Translations under genes and position numbers: made by a program
Shown: in pieces, positions 35,579 to 43,909 of the stretch
How positions within the stretch are numbered: position 1 is the stretch's first letter
Layout: every line of letters starts with the position of its first letter
Assembly (NCBI RefSeq): GCF_046298265.1
Contig: NZ_JBKAHK010000002.1
Location: 496,001 to 560,000 of the forward strand
DNA from: Gillisia xinjiangensis
Lineage (GTDB): Bacteria > Bacteroidota > Bacteroidia > Flavobacteriales > Flavobacteriaceae
Direction: 5' to 3'
Length of the DNA: 64,000 nt
The notes under the pieces: generated by a model
Told to the model about the DNA's origin: nothing
The model's input: the letters and a program-made list of their open reading frames with translations, nothing else
The model's database searches: none

Positions 35579-35592
35579 CTCCCTTGGGGGAG
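35579..35592. repeat. CTCCC-TT-GGGGGAG palindrome
   Basis: A short GC-rich palindrome between the Crp/Fnr gene and the methyltransferase gene, related to the one embedded in ileS. It is enclosed by GGTCT and AGACC. Confidence 0.55.
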
Positions 35593-35633
35593 ACCAAATC
35601 CCTGAATTAGGGGTAACAAATCTTTTATAGTGT

Positions 35634-36101
35634 ATGAAAGTAGCAGGAAAAGATATTATTTATGTAGCAATTCAGATACTCCTGTTTCTTACTTTTTTGT
35701 TAGATGTAAATCTGTTCTCATTTGAAAGTCCCTCATTTTTAGAATTTATCCTAGTTTTAATTGGAATTGTTGGTTTGCTTCTAATTATAATTGCCTTTTT
35801 TCAGCTCAATAAAAACCTGTCGCCTTTTCCAACTCCAAAGGAATATTCCAGCTTACTCACCAATGGTGTTTTTAAATTGATAAGGCATCCTATTTATACA
35901 GGGATCCTGCTCATATTTTTTGCCATTGCTGTTTTTCAGGGTTCGGGTTATAGATTGTTGATTTCTTTTCTTTTGCTGATTTTATTTCATTTTAAAACCC
36001 TGTACGAGGAAAAGAAATTGTCAGAAAAGTTTCCCGAATATGAAATCTATAAAAAGAATACAGGGAGATTACTTCCAAAAATTAAAAACAGATACTCATA
36101 A
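35634..36101 (+). CDS. Isoprenylcysteine methyltransferase-like membrane protein
   Basis: A 155-residue integral membrane protein with about four helices and the ICMT/PEMT-type SAM-binding signature LIRHPIYTGILL near residue 84, plus EEKKLSEKFPEYEIYKKNTG near 125, which holds the conserved glutamates. Family members methylate small or lipid substrates at the membrane; the substrate here is unknown. Start chosen at the only ATG before the first helix. Confidence 0.82.
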   Translation: MKVAGKDIIYVAIQILLFLTFLLDVNLFSFESPSFLEFILVLIGIVGLLLIIIAFFQLNKNLSPFPTPKEYSSLLTNGVFKLIRHPIYTGILLIFFAIAVFQGSGYRLLISFLLLILFHFKTLYEEKKLSEKFPEYEIYKKNTGRLLPKIKNRYS

Positions 36102-36365
36102 TTTATAATGTTTCAGGGGGGGGTTGAGACATTTAAAATTCCTGTTTTATCAATGCTGAACAGCAAAGATAAATTGTGAGTTTTTGAAACTCAGGGAGCT
36201 TCTGCCTGTTATTTAAAAAAGGAAATTCAGCAGTTCTTTTAATCCTTCTTTAAGAGAAATTTTCAATATAAATAGCGATATTTGTTACTTTGGATGATAA
36301 ACTTCAGAATTAATAAGAATAATGAATTTTTTCTTCCGAAGTAATAATTTTAAAACTGAAATCTC

Positions 36366-37526
36366 ATGCCTTTTTATCATAAACTAGGGAAGATTCCACA
36401 TAAGCGACATACGGTATTTAGAAAACCAGATGGCAGTTTGTATTATGAGCAGCTGTTCGGGACCATTGGCTTTGATGGAATGTCGTCCAATATGTATCAC
36501 GAACATCGCCCAACCCAGGTTAAGGACATAAAGGGCAGTTACAGCGTTAAACCAAAAATCGCTTCTGAAAACAATATAAAATCCTATAGATTTAAAGGTT
36601 TTCAGGTGCCTCCACATCCGGATTACCTTGAAAGCCGAAAGGTGGTGCTAACCAATAGTGACGTGGATATAACTCTGGCAGCTCCGCAGGAATCCACAAA
36701 AGATTATTTTTATAAAAATACCGATTCCGATGAGTTGCTCTTTATTCATAAAGGGAGTGGGAAATTAAGAACCCATTTAGGGAATCTTGATTTTAAATAT
36801 GGAGATTATTTAGTGATCCCGCGTGGTGTTATTTATAAACTCGACTTTGATGATGATAACAACCGGCTTTTTATTGTGGAATCCAGAAGCCCAATTTACA
36901 CCCCGAAAAGGTACAGAAACTGGTTTGGGCAATTGCTTGAACATTCACCTTTTTGTGAGCGGGATATTAGACAACCCTATGAATTGGAAACCAACGATGA
37001 AAAAGGTGATTTTCTTATCAAGGTAAAAAAGCAGGGAGAGATCTTTGATATGATCTATGCCACGCATCCTTTTGATGTTGTGGGATATGATGGGTACAAT
37101 TATCCATATGCATTTTCCATTCACGATTTTGAACCCATAACGGGAAGGATACACCAGCCGCCACCGGTGCATCAAACCTTTGAGACAGATACCTTTGTGG
37201 TATGCAGTTTCTGCCCCAGAAAGTATGATTATCATCCTGAAAGTATTCCGGCGCCTTACAGTCATAGCAATATAGATAGTGATGAGGTATTGTATTATGT
37301 TGATGGCGATTTTATGAGTCGAAATGATGTGGAAGCAGGACATATTTCACTGCATCCGGCTGGAATTCCTCACGGTCCGCACCCGGGAGCAGCAGAACGC
37401 AGTATTGGACAAACCGAAACCGAAGAACTCGCCGTTATGGTAGATACCTTTAAGCCGTTAAAACTTACCGAGGAAGCGATGAAAATTGCGGATGAGACTT
37501 ATTACACCTCCTGGTTGGATCATTAG
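36366..37526 (+). CDS. hmgA: Homogentisate 1,2-dioxygenase
   Basis: Cytoplasmic Fe(II) enzyme that opens the ring of homogentisate to maleylacetoacetate in tyrosine and phenylalanine breakdown. The 386-residue protein begins MPFYHKLGKIPHKRHT, as in the bacterial family, and has iron-ligand regions HSNIDSDEVLYY (His and Glu) and HPAGIPHGPHPG (His) in the C-terminal cupin. hppD follows 124 bp later on the same strand, supplying homogentisate. Confidence 0.94.
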   Translation: MPFYHKLGKIPHKRHTVFRKPDGSLYYEQLFGTIGFDGMSSNMYHEHRPTQVKDIKGSYSVKPKIASENNIKSYRFKGFQVPPHPDYLESRKVVLTNSDVDITLAAPQESTKDYFYKNTDSDELLFIHKGSGKLRTHLGNLDFKYGDYLVIPRGVIYKLDFDDDNNRLFIVESRSPIYTPKRYRNWFGQLLEHSPFCERDIRQPYELETNDEKGDFLIKVKKQGEIFDMIYATHPFDVVGYDGYNYPYAFSIHDFEPITGRIHQPPPVHQTFETDTFVVCSFCPRKYDYHPESIPAPYSHSNIDSDEVLYYVDGDFMSRNDVEAGHISLHPAGIPHGPHPGAAERSIGQTETEELAVMVDTFKPLKLTEEAMKIADETYYTSWLDH

Positions 37527-37650
37527 TAAATCTTAAGAATAAAAGGTCATCGAAAAAATAGAATTTATAAACAGAGGGTTTGAATTATTAAATGAAGATT
37601 ATAGGATCTTTTTTTTCTATGAATCTTAAACCTTCTAAATTAAAAAGATT

Positions 37651-38793
37651 ATGAGCACAGATAACACATCTTTAAAACTAAAGAAAAAGTTTCAGGAAGC
37701 AGAAGATTTTTTGCCATTGCTTGGAACAGATTTCGTTGAATTATATGTTGGGAATGCCAAGCAGGCTGCATTTTATTATCAGCAGGCCTGGGGATTTCAG
37801 CCGGTGGCGTATGCTGGTTTGGAAACGGGGAGAAAAGACAGTGTTTCCTACGTTTTACAACAGGACAAGATTCGCCTTGTTTTAACTTCTCCGCTGCAAC
37901 CTGATGGGCCTATTAACGAACATATCAATAAACACGGGGACGGAGTAAAAGTAGTTGCGCTTTGGGTAGATGATGCCAGAAAAAGTTATGAAGAAACTAC
38001 AAGTCGTGGAGCAAAATCCTACGTGGAGCCTTACGTTATGGAGGATGATAATGGTACGGTGGTAATTTCCGGAATCCATACCTATGGGGAAACCGTACAT
38101 TTATTCGTGGAGCGAAAAAATTATTCAGGTCCTTTTTTGCCAGGATACAGAACGTACGCTCCAAATTTTAAATCGGAACCCACTGGATTAAAATTTATAG
38201 ATCATATGGTAGGGAATGTTGGATGGAATGAAATGAACAAATGGTGTGAATTTTATGCCAAAGTAATGGGATTTGCTCAGCTTGTTTCATTTGATGACAA
38301 AGATATTTCTACAGATTATACCGCTCTTATGAGCAAGGTGATGAGCAATGGGAATGGAAGGATCAAATTTCCTATAAATGAACCGGCCGTAGGGAAAAAG
38401 AAATCCCAGATAGAGGAATATATAGATTTTTACAACGGTGCCGGAGTTCAGCATATAGCCCTGGCTACAGATAATATTATAGCTACGGTAACCGCCCTTA
38501 GGGATCGTGGGGTAGAATTTTTATATGTTCCGGAAGCCTATTACGATACCGTCCTGGACAGGGTGGGAGAAATAGACGAGGACCTGGCGCCATTAAAAGA
38601 ATTAGGTGTATTGATAGACAGGGATGATGAGGGCTATCTTTTACAGATATTTACAAAACCGGTTTTGGACCGTCCAACAATGTTTTTTGAGATCATTCAA
38701 CGAAAAGGAGCGCAATCTTTTGGAAAAGGGAATTTTAAAGCGCTTTTTGAAGCTATTGAAAGGGAACAGGACTTAAGGGGTACCTTATCCTAA
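37651..38793 (+). CDS. hppD: 4-hydroxyphenylpyruvate dioxygenase
   Basis: Converts 4-hydroxyphenylpyruvate to homogentisate. The 380-residue protein has two vicinal-oxygen-chelate domains, with iron ligands in FIDHMVGNV (His near 187), GVQHIALATDNI (His near 270) and FFEIIQRKG (Glu near 350). Together with hmgA this gives two successive steps of tyrosine degradation; fumarylacetoacetase is not in the window. Confidence 0.95.
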   Translation: MSTDNTSLKLKKKFQEAEDFLPLLGTDFVELYVGNAKQAAFYYQQAWGFQPVAYAGLETGRKDSVSYVLQQDKIRLVLTSPLQPDGPINEHINKHGDGVKVVALWVDDARKSYEETTSRGAKSYVEPYVMEDDNGTVVISGIHTYGETVHLFVERKNYSGPFLPGYRTYAPNFKSEPTGLKFIDHMVGNVGWNEMNKWCEFYAKVMGFAQLVSFDDKDISTDYTALMSKVMSNGNGRIKFPINEPAVGKKKSQIEEYIDFYNGAGVQHIALATDNIIATVTALRDRGVEFLYVPEAYYDTVLDRVGEIDEDLAPLKELGVLIDRDDEGYLLQIFTKPVLDRPTMFFEIIQRKGAQSFGKGNFKALFEAIEREQDLRGTLS

Positions 38794-38911
38794 GTATTAA
38801 AAAAATGCTATTTCCTTATTTAAATTATTTTAAAAATACCAACTTGATAAATTTATGGTTAAAGTGACATTTTGGGTTGTAAATACTGTATAAAAAACAG
38901 ACTTTTGCACC

Positions 38912-39014
38912 GCATTTTGGAGTGGTTACCAAAATGTTTTAATTATTTTCATAATTTAAGTTTTAGTTGGTTAATAAGATAAAAACTCCATCATAATATT
39001 TGATGGAGTTTTTT
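38912..39014 (+). ncRNA. Candidate small RNA or hppD 3' UTR with terminator
   Basis: The 306-base gap after hppD holds a hairpin CATTTTGG/CCAAAATG (913-936 of this kilobase), then a T-rich stretch with TTTTAGTTGGTTA, then a strong terminator. A TTG at 38877-38879 and GACTTTTG at 38900-38907 could be a promoter. The GTTGGTTA segment just before the terminator also occurs in the candidate RNA at 931-1056. It may simply be the 3' untranslated region of hppD. Confidence 0.25.
38981..39014 (+). terminator. Intrinsic terminator downstream of hppD
   Basis: Perfect 13-bp stem AAAAACTCCATCA/TGATGGAGTTTTT with a 7-base loop, ending in a T-run. Confidence 0.88.
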
Positions 39015-39099
39015 GTTTTAATACATTTGGAATAGTAATTGTAATTCTTCGCATAAATTGAACCCTTCCCGCTGTATGGCGGGTGTTAAACTTACTATT

Positions 39100-39876
39100 A
39101 TGAAAATTAGAATTGCTATATTCAGTCTTCTTTTAATGTTCCTGCCATTAAGCGTATTTTCTCAAAAGGCTTTTGATTCTGGTGAATGGTTTAAGTTCCG
39201 GGTTCATTATGGCTGGTTTAACGCCAGTTATGCAACTTTGCAGGTAAATGAAGCGAAACTGGATGATAAAAATGTCTTTCACATTGTAGGAAAAGGAAAA
39301 TCTACTGGCTTGCTGCATTTATTTTTTAAGGTTGACGATAATTATGAAACCTATATCGATAAAAAAACCAATCTTCCATACAGGTTTATCAGAAAAATAG
39401 ATGAGGGCGGATACACCAAAGATCTGGAAATCGATTTTGACCAAAAGCAGAATAAAGCACACGTCTTTGATAGAAAGCATAATGAAAACTCCACCTTTAC
39501 TACCAGGGACAACGTTCATGATTTGCTCTCGGCCTTTTATTATGTTCGTAATGATCTTAATGTCAATAAGTTAAATATAGGGGATGAATTTAATTTTCCT
39601 ATGTTTTTTGATAAGGAAAACCATGATTTTAAATTAAAGTTCATGGGAAGAGAGGTTATCAATACAAAATTCGGTAAAATTGCAACATTAAAATTCAGGC
39701 CTTACGTTTTAGCCGGAAGAGTGTTTAAGGAGAAGGAGAGCCTCACTATATGGATAAGCGATGATAAAAATAAAATGCCTGTAAAAATTTCTGCAAATCT
39801 GGCAATTGGTTCCCTGGATGCAGATATTGACGAATTTAGAGGATTAAAACATCCATTTAAAATAATTATGAATTAG
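39100..39876 (+). CDS. DUF3108 exported protein
   Basis: The 258-residue product starts MKIRIAIFSLLLMFLPLSVFSQ, a signal peptide, from the ATG at 39100; the frame runs 14 codons upstream without family support. The body resembles DUF3108, with GEWFKFRVHYGWFNASYATL near residue 27 and a beta-rich pattern suggesting a periplasmic, lipocalin-like barrel. Function unknown. The tryptophan dioxygenase gene starts 2 bp after its stop, so the two are one operon. Confidence 0.83.
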   Translation: MKIRIAIFSLLLMFLPLSVFSQKAFDSGEWFKFRVHYGWFNASYATLQVNEAKLDDKNVFHIVGKGKSTGLLHLFFKVDDNYETYIDKKTNLPYRFIRKIDEGGYTKDLEIDFDQKQNKAHVFDRKHNENSTFTTRDNVHDLLSAFYYVRNDLNVNKLNIGDEFNFPMFFDKENHDFKLKFMGREVINTKFGKIATLKFRPYVLAGRVFKEKESLTIWISDDKNKMPVKISANLAIGSLDADIDEFRGLKHPFKIIMN

Positions 39877-39877
39877 A

Positions 39878-40840
39878 ATGGAGAAAATCAAGCCTGAAAT
39901 TGCGGAGCGCATATTAAAACTTGAAGAAAAATTTAAAAATTCAGGACAGGATATGGGTTCTTACCTGGATGGGCTTTTATATGACAAGTATATTACCTAT
40001 TGGGATTATGTAAACCTTGATACATTACTGAGTTTACAAGTGCCAAAAACACATTTTCCGGACGAGGAGATTTTTATCACCTACCATCAAATCACAGAGC
40101 TTTATTTCAAACTCATCATTCATGAGCAAAAACAAATTATTGAAAATCAATCTCTTAATGCAGCCTATTTTACTGAAAAACTGATTAGGATAAACCGGTA
40201 TATCAGGATTTTAATTAATTCTTTTGATGTGATGATCAAGGGGATGGAACGGGAGCAGTTTTTAAAATTCAGGATGGCACTTTTACCGGCCAGTGGTTTT
40301 CAATCGGCTCAATTTCGAATGATTGAACTCTATTCTTCCCCAATAGAACATCTTATCCCATTTAAGGAACGGGAAAACTTTTCTTCAGAAAACAGTATTG
40401 AAGAACTTTATGAGAATTTATACTGGAAAAAAGGAGGAATCGATCTGGCAACCGGTGAAAAAACACTCACCCTTAAACAATTTGAAATTCGCTATACCGG
40501 GCGTTTTCTAAGGCTTGCTCATCAATTGAAAGGTAATACCCTCTTTCATAAATACCTTGATCTTCCGCAGGAAGAAAAAAACAATCCAGCTCTTATTGAA
40601 GCTTTGCGAACTTTTGATACCAATCTTAATATCAATTGGCTGCTTATGCATATGGGGGCAGCGCACCGCTATTTAAACAAAGACAGAAAAACGATAGAGG
40701 CAACTGGAGGGACAAACTGGAAAGATTTTTTGCCTCCAAGTTTCCAAAAAAACAGTTTTTTTCCCAATCTTTGGAGCAGTGAAGAATTTGAAAATTGGGG
40801 TAAGGAATGGGTTACCCATATGTTTAATACAGAAAAATAA
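39878..40840 (+). CDS. kynA: Tryptophan 2,3-dioxygenase family protein
   Basis: Haem enzyme opening the indole ring of tryptophan to N-formylkynurenine. The 320-residue protein has the conserved ITYHQITELYFKLIIHEQ near 65, FRMALLPASGFQSAQFR near 130 and the haem-ligand and substrate regions LLMHMGAAHRYL and ATGGTNW near 250-275. Lengths of bacterial TDOs are about 280-320. It sits between DUF3108 and the M23 peptidase gene, away from hmgA-hppD by about 1 kb but in the same amino-acid catabolism region. Confidence 0.9.
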   Translation: MEKIKPEIAERILKLEEKFKNSGQDMGSYLDGLLYDKYITYWDYVNLDTLLSLQVPKTHFPDEEIFITYHQITELYFKLIIHEQKQIIENQSLNAAYFTEKLIRINRYIRILINSFDVMIKGMEREQFLKFRMALLPASGFQSAQFRMIELYSSPIEHLIPFKERENFSSENSIEELYENLYWKKGGIDLATGEKTLTLKQFEIRYTGRFLRLAHQLKGNTLFHKYLDLPQEEKNNPALIEALRTFDTNLNINWLLMHMGAAHRYLNKDRKTIEATGGTNWKDFLPPSFQKNSFFPNLWSSEEFENWGKEWVTHMFNTEK

Positions 40841-40848
40841 ATTTTAAG

Positions 40849-42084
40849 TTGAAAAAATTAAGTTACCTGTTATTGCTGGCGTTAGCCTTTACAGCCTGTA
40901 AAAAGGAAGTTGAAAACAAGGATCTCGGAGAGGTAAAAGTCATTGAAGTGGCACCGCCTGTGCTGGAAGAATATGGGTTTGTGCTGAATGATTTTGAGGT
41001 GATCCGGGATACAATTCGGACCGGAGATATCTTTGGGAAGATTTTGGATACCCAGGGAATAACGCCTGGAAAAGTTTATGAAATCACTGAGAAGGTGCGG
41101 GAAACCTTAGATCCTACCAGGTTAGTAATTGGGAAACCTTATACTGTTCTAAGATCCAGAGATTCTGCAAGAACAGCACAATTTTTTATCTACGAAAATG
41201 ATCGTATTGAATATACGGTGGTTAGTATTGGAGATAACATAGCAGCTTATAAAGGAAGTAAGCCTATAAGTATTAAGAAAAGAATGATCTCGGGCGTTAT
41301 TGTAAGCAATCTTTCAGAAGCGATGCAAAACCAGGGTTTAAGTGTGCTTTTGTCACATGAATTGAGCAGTATTTATCAATGGAGTATAGATTTTTGGAAA
41401 CTTCAAAAAGGGGATCAATTCAAGATGGTATATAATGAAAAGTATATAAACGACACTATTTATGCCGGTATAGAAAACATTGAAGGAGCTGTATTTGTGC
41501 ATCAGGACAAGCCTTACTACGCATTTAGTTATATGGTAGATACCGAATCTGGCAAAAGTGATTATTATGATGAAAAGGCACGCCCATTACAAAGTTTTTT
41601 CTTAAAAGCACCTTTAAATTTTAGCAGGATCTCATCCAGATATTCCGGCAGCAGGTTTCATCCTGTTCAGAAACGATGGAAAGCACACCGGGGAACAGAT
41701 TATGCAGCACCGCACGGAACTCCAATATGGAGTACAGCAAATGGAACTGTGATCGCATCTGGATATACAGGCGGAAACGGAAACTACGTAAAGGTTAAAC
41801 ACAATGATACGTACACCACCCAATACCTGCACATGTCTAAAAGACTGGTTAAGGTAGGCGACCGAGTAAAACAGGGAGATGTTATTGGTAAGGTTGGAAG
41901 CACAGGCCTTGCTACAGGGCCTCATGTTTGTTATCGGTTCTGGGTTCGTGGAAAACAGGTGGACCCATTCCGTCAAAATCTTCCTGAGGCTGAGCCTATT
42001 GCAGAAAATTTAAAAGAGGATTATTTTGCAGCAATTGAGTCTGTAAGAATGGCTATTGATGAAATTGAATTTAAAGAAATATAA
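40849..42084 (+). CDS. M23 family metallopeptidase lipoprotein
   Basis: A 411-residue lipoprotein (lipobox FTAC, Cys17) starting with TTG at 40849, the only start that gives a signal peptide. The LytM/M23 domain (about 255-375) has HRGTD (His280, Asp284), the catalytic LHM (His328) and GPHVCYRFW, where the usual H-x-H is H359-x-C361: the third zinc ligand is cysteine. The remaining residues of the core are intact. It probably cuts peptidoglycan cross-links, or acts as a divisome/elongation activator if inactive. It begins 8 bp after the dioxygenase gene and ends 6 bp before pgi. Confidence 0.88.
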   Translation: MKKLSYLLLLALAFTACKKEVENKDLGEVKVIEVAPPVLEEYGFVLNDFEVIRDTIRTGDIFGKILDTQGITPGKVYEITEKVRETLDPTRLVIGKPYTVLRSRDSARTAQFFIYENDRIEYTVVSIGDNIAAYKGSKPISIKKRMISGVIVSNLSEAMQNQGLSVLLSHELSSIYQWSIDFWKLQKGDQFKMVYNEKYINDTIYAGIENIEGAVFVHQDKPYYAFSYMVDTESGKSDYYDEKARPLQSFFLKAPLNFSRISSRYSGSRFHPVQKRWKAHRGTDYAAPHGTPIWSTANGTVIASGYTGGNGNYVKVKHNDTYTTQYLHMSKRLVKVGDRVKQGDVIGKVGSTGLATGPHVCYRFWVRGKQVDPFRQNLPEAEPIAENLKEDYFAAIESVRMAIDEIEFKEI

Positions 42085-42090
42085 AATACC

Positions 42091-43722
42091 ATGAAAAATA
42101 TAGATCCTACCAAGACAAAAGCCTGGAAAAAACTAGAAAAACACTTTTTGGAGATCAGGGAGTTGGAGATAAAAAACCTGTTTCAGGAAGATCCTCAAAG
42201 AGCTGAAGATCTTAAAATTGAATGGGAGGATTTTTATGTGGATTTTAGTAAAAACAGGATCACGGTTGAAACTCAGAAAATTCTTCTTAAACTCGCTGAA
42301 GAATGTGGTTTAAAAGAGGCTATAAAATCCTATTACGGCGGAGAAGCTATCAACAAAACAGAGAATCGCCCTGTGCTCCATACGGCATTAAGAGTTCCAC
42401 AAACTGAGGAAGTGATTTTAGATGGGAAAAATGTGGTCCCGGAGGTGTATGAAGCTAAGGATAAGATAAGGAAATTTTCAACTGAAGTTATTAATGGTGT
42501 TCTGAAAGGTCACACGGGATTGGCATTTACAGATATAGTGAATATTGGTATTGGCGGATCAGATCTTGGACCGGCCATGGTAACCGAATCCTTAAAATTC
42601 TATAAAAATCATTTAAACCTGCATTATATTTCCAATGTGGACGGGGATCATGTTCATGAAACCTTACAGGATCTCAATCCGGAAACCACCTTGTTTTTAA
42701 TAGTTTCCAAAACATTTACCACCCAGGAAACCTTGTCTAATGCTAATACTGCCAGAGCCTGGTTAAAAAGAACAGCACCGGATGAGGCGGTTTCCAAACA
42801 TTTTGTCGCGGTATCCAGCAATATCGAGAAAGTGAAGGATTTTGGTATAGCTTCTGAAAATATTTTTCCGATGTGGGATTGGGTAGGAGGCCGTTTTTCC
42901 CTTTGGAGCGCGGTTGGTTTATCGATTAGTCTGGCAATAGGATATCATCAGTTTGATGACTTGCTGGAAGGAGCCCACGAGATGGATCTCCATTTTAAAA
43001 ATGAAGATTTCAGCACTAATATTCCTGTACAACTTGCTTTATTAAGTATTTGGTACAACAACTTTTTTAAAGCCGAAAGCGAAGCGGTAATTCCATATAC
43101 GCAATACCTGCAGAAACTCCCATCTTATTTGCAGCAGGCGATTATGGAAAGCAACGGAAAAAGTACAGACAGGAATGGAAAGCCTGTTTCCTATGAAACC
43201 GGAAATATTATCTGGGGAGAGCCAGGAACCAATTCGCAACACGCATTTTTTCAGTTAATACACCAGGGAACCAAATTAATCCCGGCAGATTTCATCGGAT
43301 TTAAACAGTCTTTACATAAAGACAAAGATCATCATCAAAAGTTAATGGCCAATTATTTTGCCCAAACAGAAGCTTTGTTGATGGGGAAAACTGCTGAAGA
43401 TGTGAAAAGGGAACTGGAAGAAAAAAACCTTTCTTCAGAAGAAATAGAAAAACTCACCCCTTTTAAAGTTTTTAAAGGGAATAAGCCCACTACATCTATC
43501 TTGATCGATAAGTTAACCCCAACCAGCCTGGGCAAGTTGATCGCGATGTATGAACACAAAATCTTTGTTCAGGGGATTATCTGGAATATTTTTAGTTATG
43601 ATCAATGGGGAGTGGAATTAGGGAAGCAACTTGCGACCGAAATTCTCACCGAAATTCAGAAATCTAACGTTCAAAATCATGACAGTTCTACTAAAAGTCT
43701 CTTAAATTCCTTTTTAAAATAG
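42091..43722 (+). CDS. pgi: Glucose-6-phosphate isomerase
   Basis: Interconverts glucose 6-phosphate and fructose 6-phosphate. The 543-residue protein has IGIGGSDLGPAM near 151, the signature GGRFSLWSAVGLS near 266, the catalytic glutamate region GEPGTNSQHAFFQLIHQG near 372, and the C-terminal YEHKIFVQG. It is the last gene of the DUF3108-kynA-M23-pgi run. Confidence 0.96.
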   Translation: MKNIDPTKTKAWKKLEKHFLEIRELEIKNLFQEDPQRAEDLKIEWEDFYVDFSKNRITVETQKILLKLAEECGLKEAIKSYYGGEAINKTENRPVLHTALRVPQTEEVILDGKNVVPEVYEAKDKIRKFSTEVINGVLKGHTGLAFTDIVNIGIGGSDLGPAMVTESLKFYKNHLNLHYISNVDGDHVHETLQDLNPETTLFLIVSKTFTTQETLSNANTARAWLKRTAPDEAVSKHFVAVSSNIEKVKDFGIASENIFPMWDWVGGRFSLWSAVGLSISLAIGYHQFDDLLEGAHEMDLHFKNEDFSTNIPVQLALLSIWYNNFFKAESEAVIPYTQYLQKLPSYLQQAIMESNGKSTDRNGKPVSYETGNIIWGEPGTNSQHAFFQLIHQGTKLIPADFIGFKQSLHKDKDHHQKLMANYFAQTEALLMGKTAEDVKRELEEKNLSSEEIEKLTPFKVFKGNKPTTSILIDKLTPTSLGKLIAMYEHKIFVQGIIWNIFSYDQWGVELGKQLATEILTEIQKSNVQNHDSSTKSLLNSFLK

Positions 43723-43847
43723 CCATTAGGATATTGTTAATAAACCATTAATTACTTTAAACTGCAGGGATTCAATCACTTGAATAATTGTTTTATGTTT
43801 GGGATGCAAAAGATGTAAAAAACAGAAGTCTTAACATTGCGTTAAAG

Positions 43848-43875
43848 TTTGATAAGCCTTATTTTACTTCATTTG
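43848..43875 (+). promoter_or_regulatory. Promoter of the first nuclease-locus TonB receptor
   Basis: TTTG (43848-43851), 16 bp, TTCATTTG (43868-43875). The same arrangement and flanks (AAAGTTTGATAAGCCTTATT) recur before the second receptor at 50047-50074. Both leaders end with AAACATAAAACAAAA just before the ATG. An ATTCAATCACTTG segment farther upstream is also shared. Confidence 0.6.
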
Positions 43876-43909
43876 CGTTGAATTATAAACATAAAACAAA
43901 ACAGTTTAA

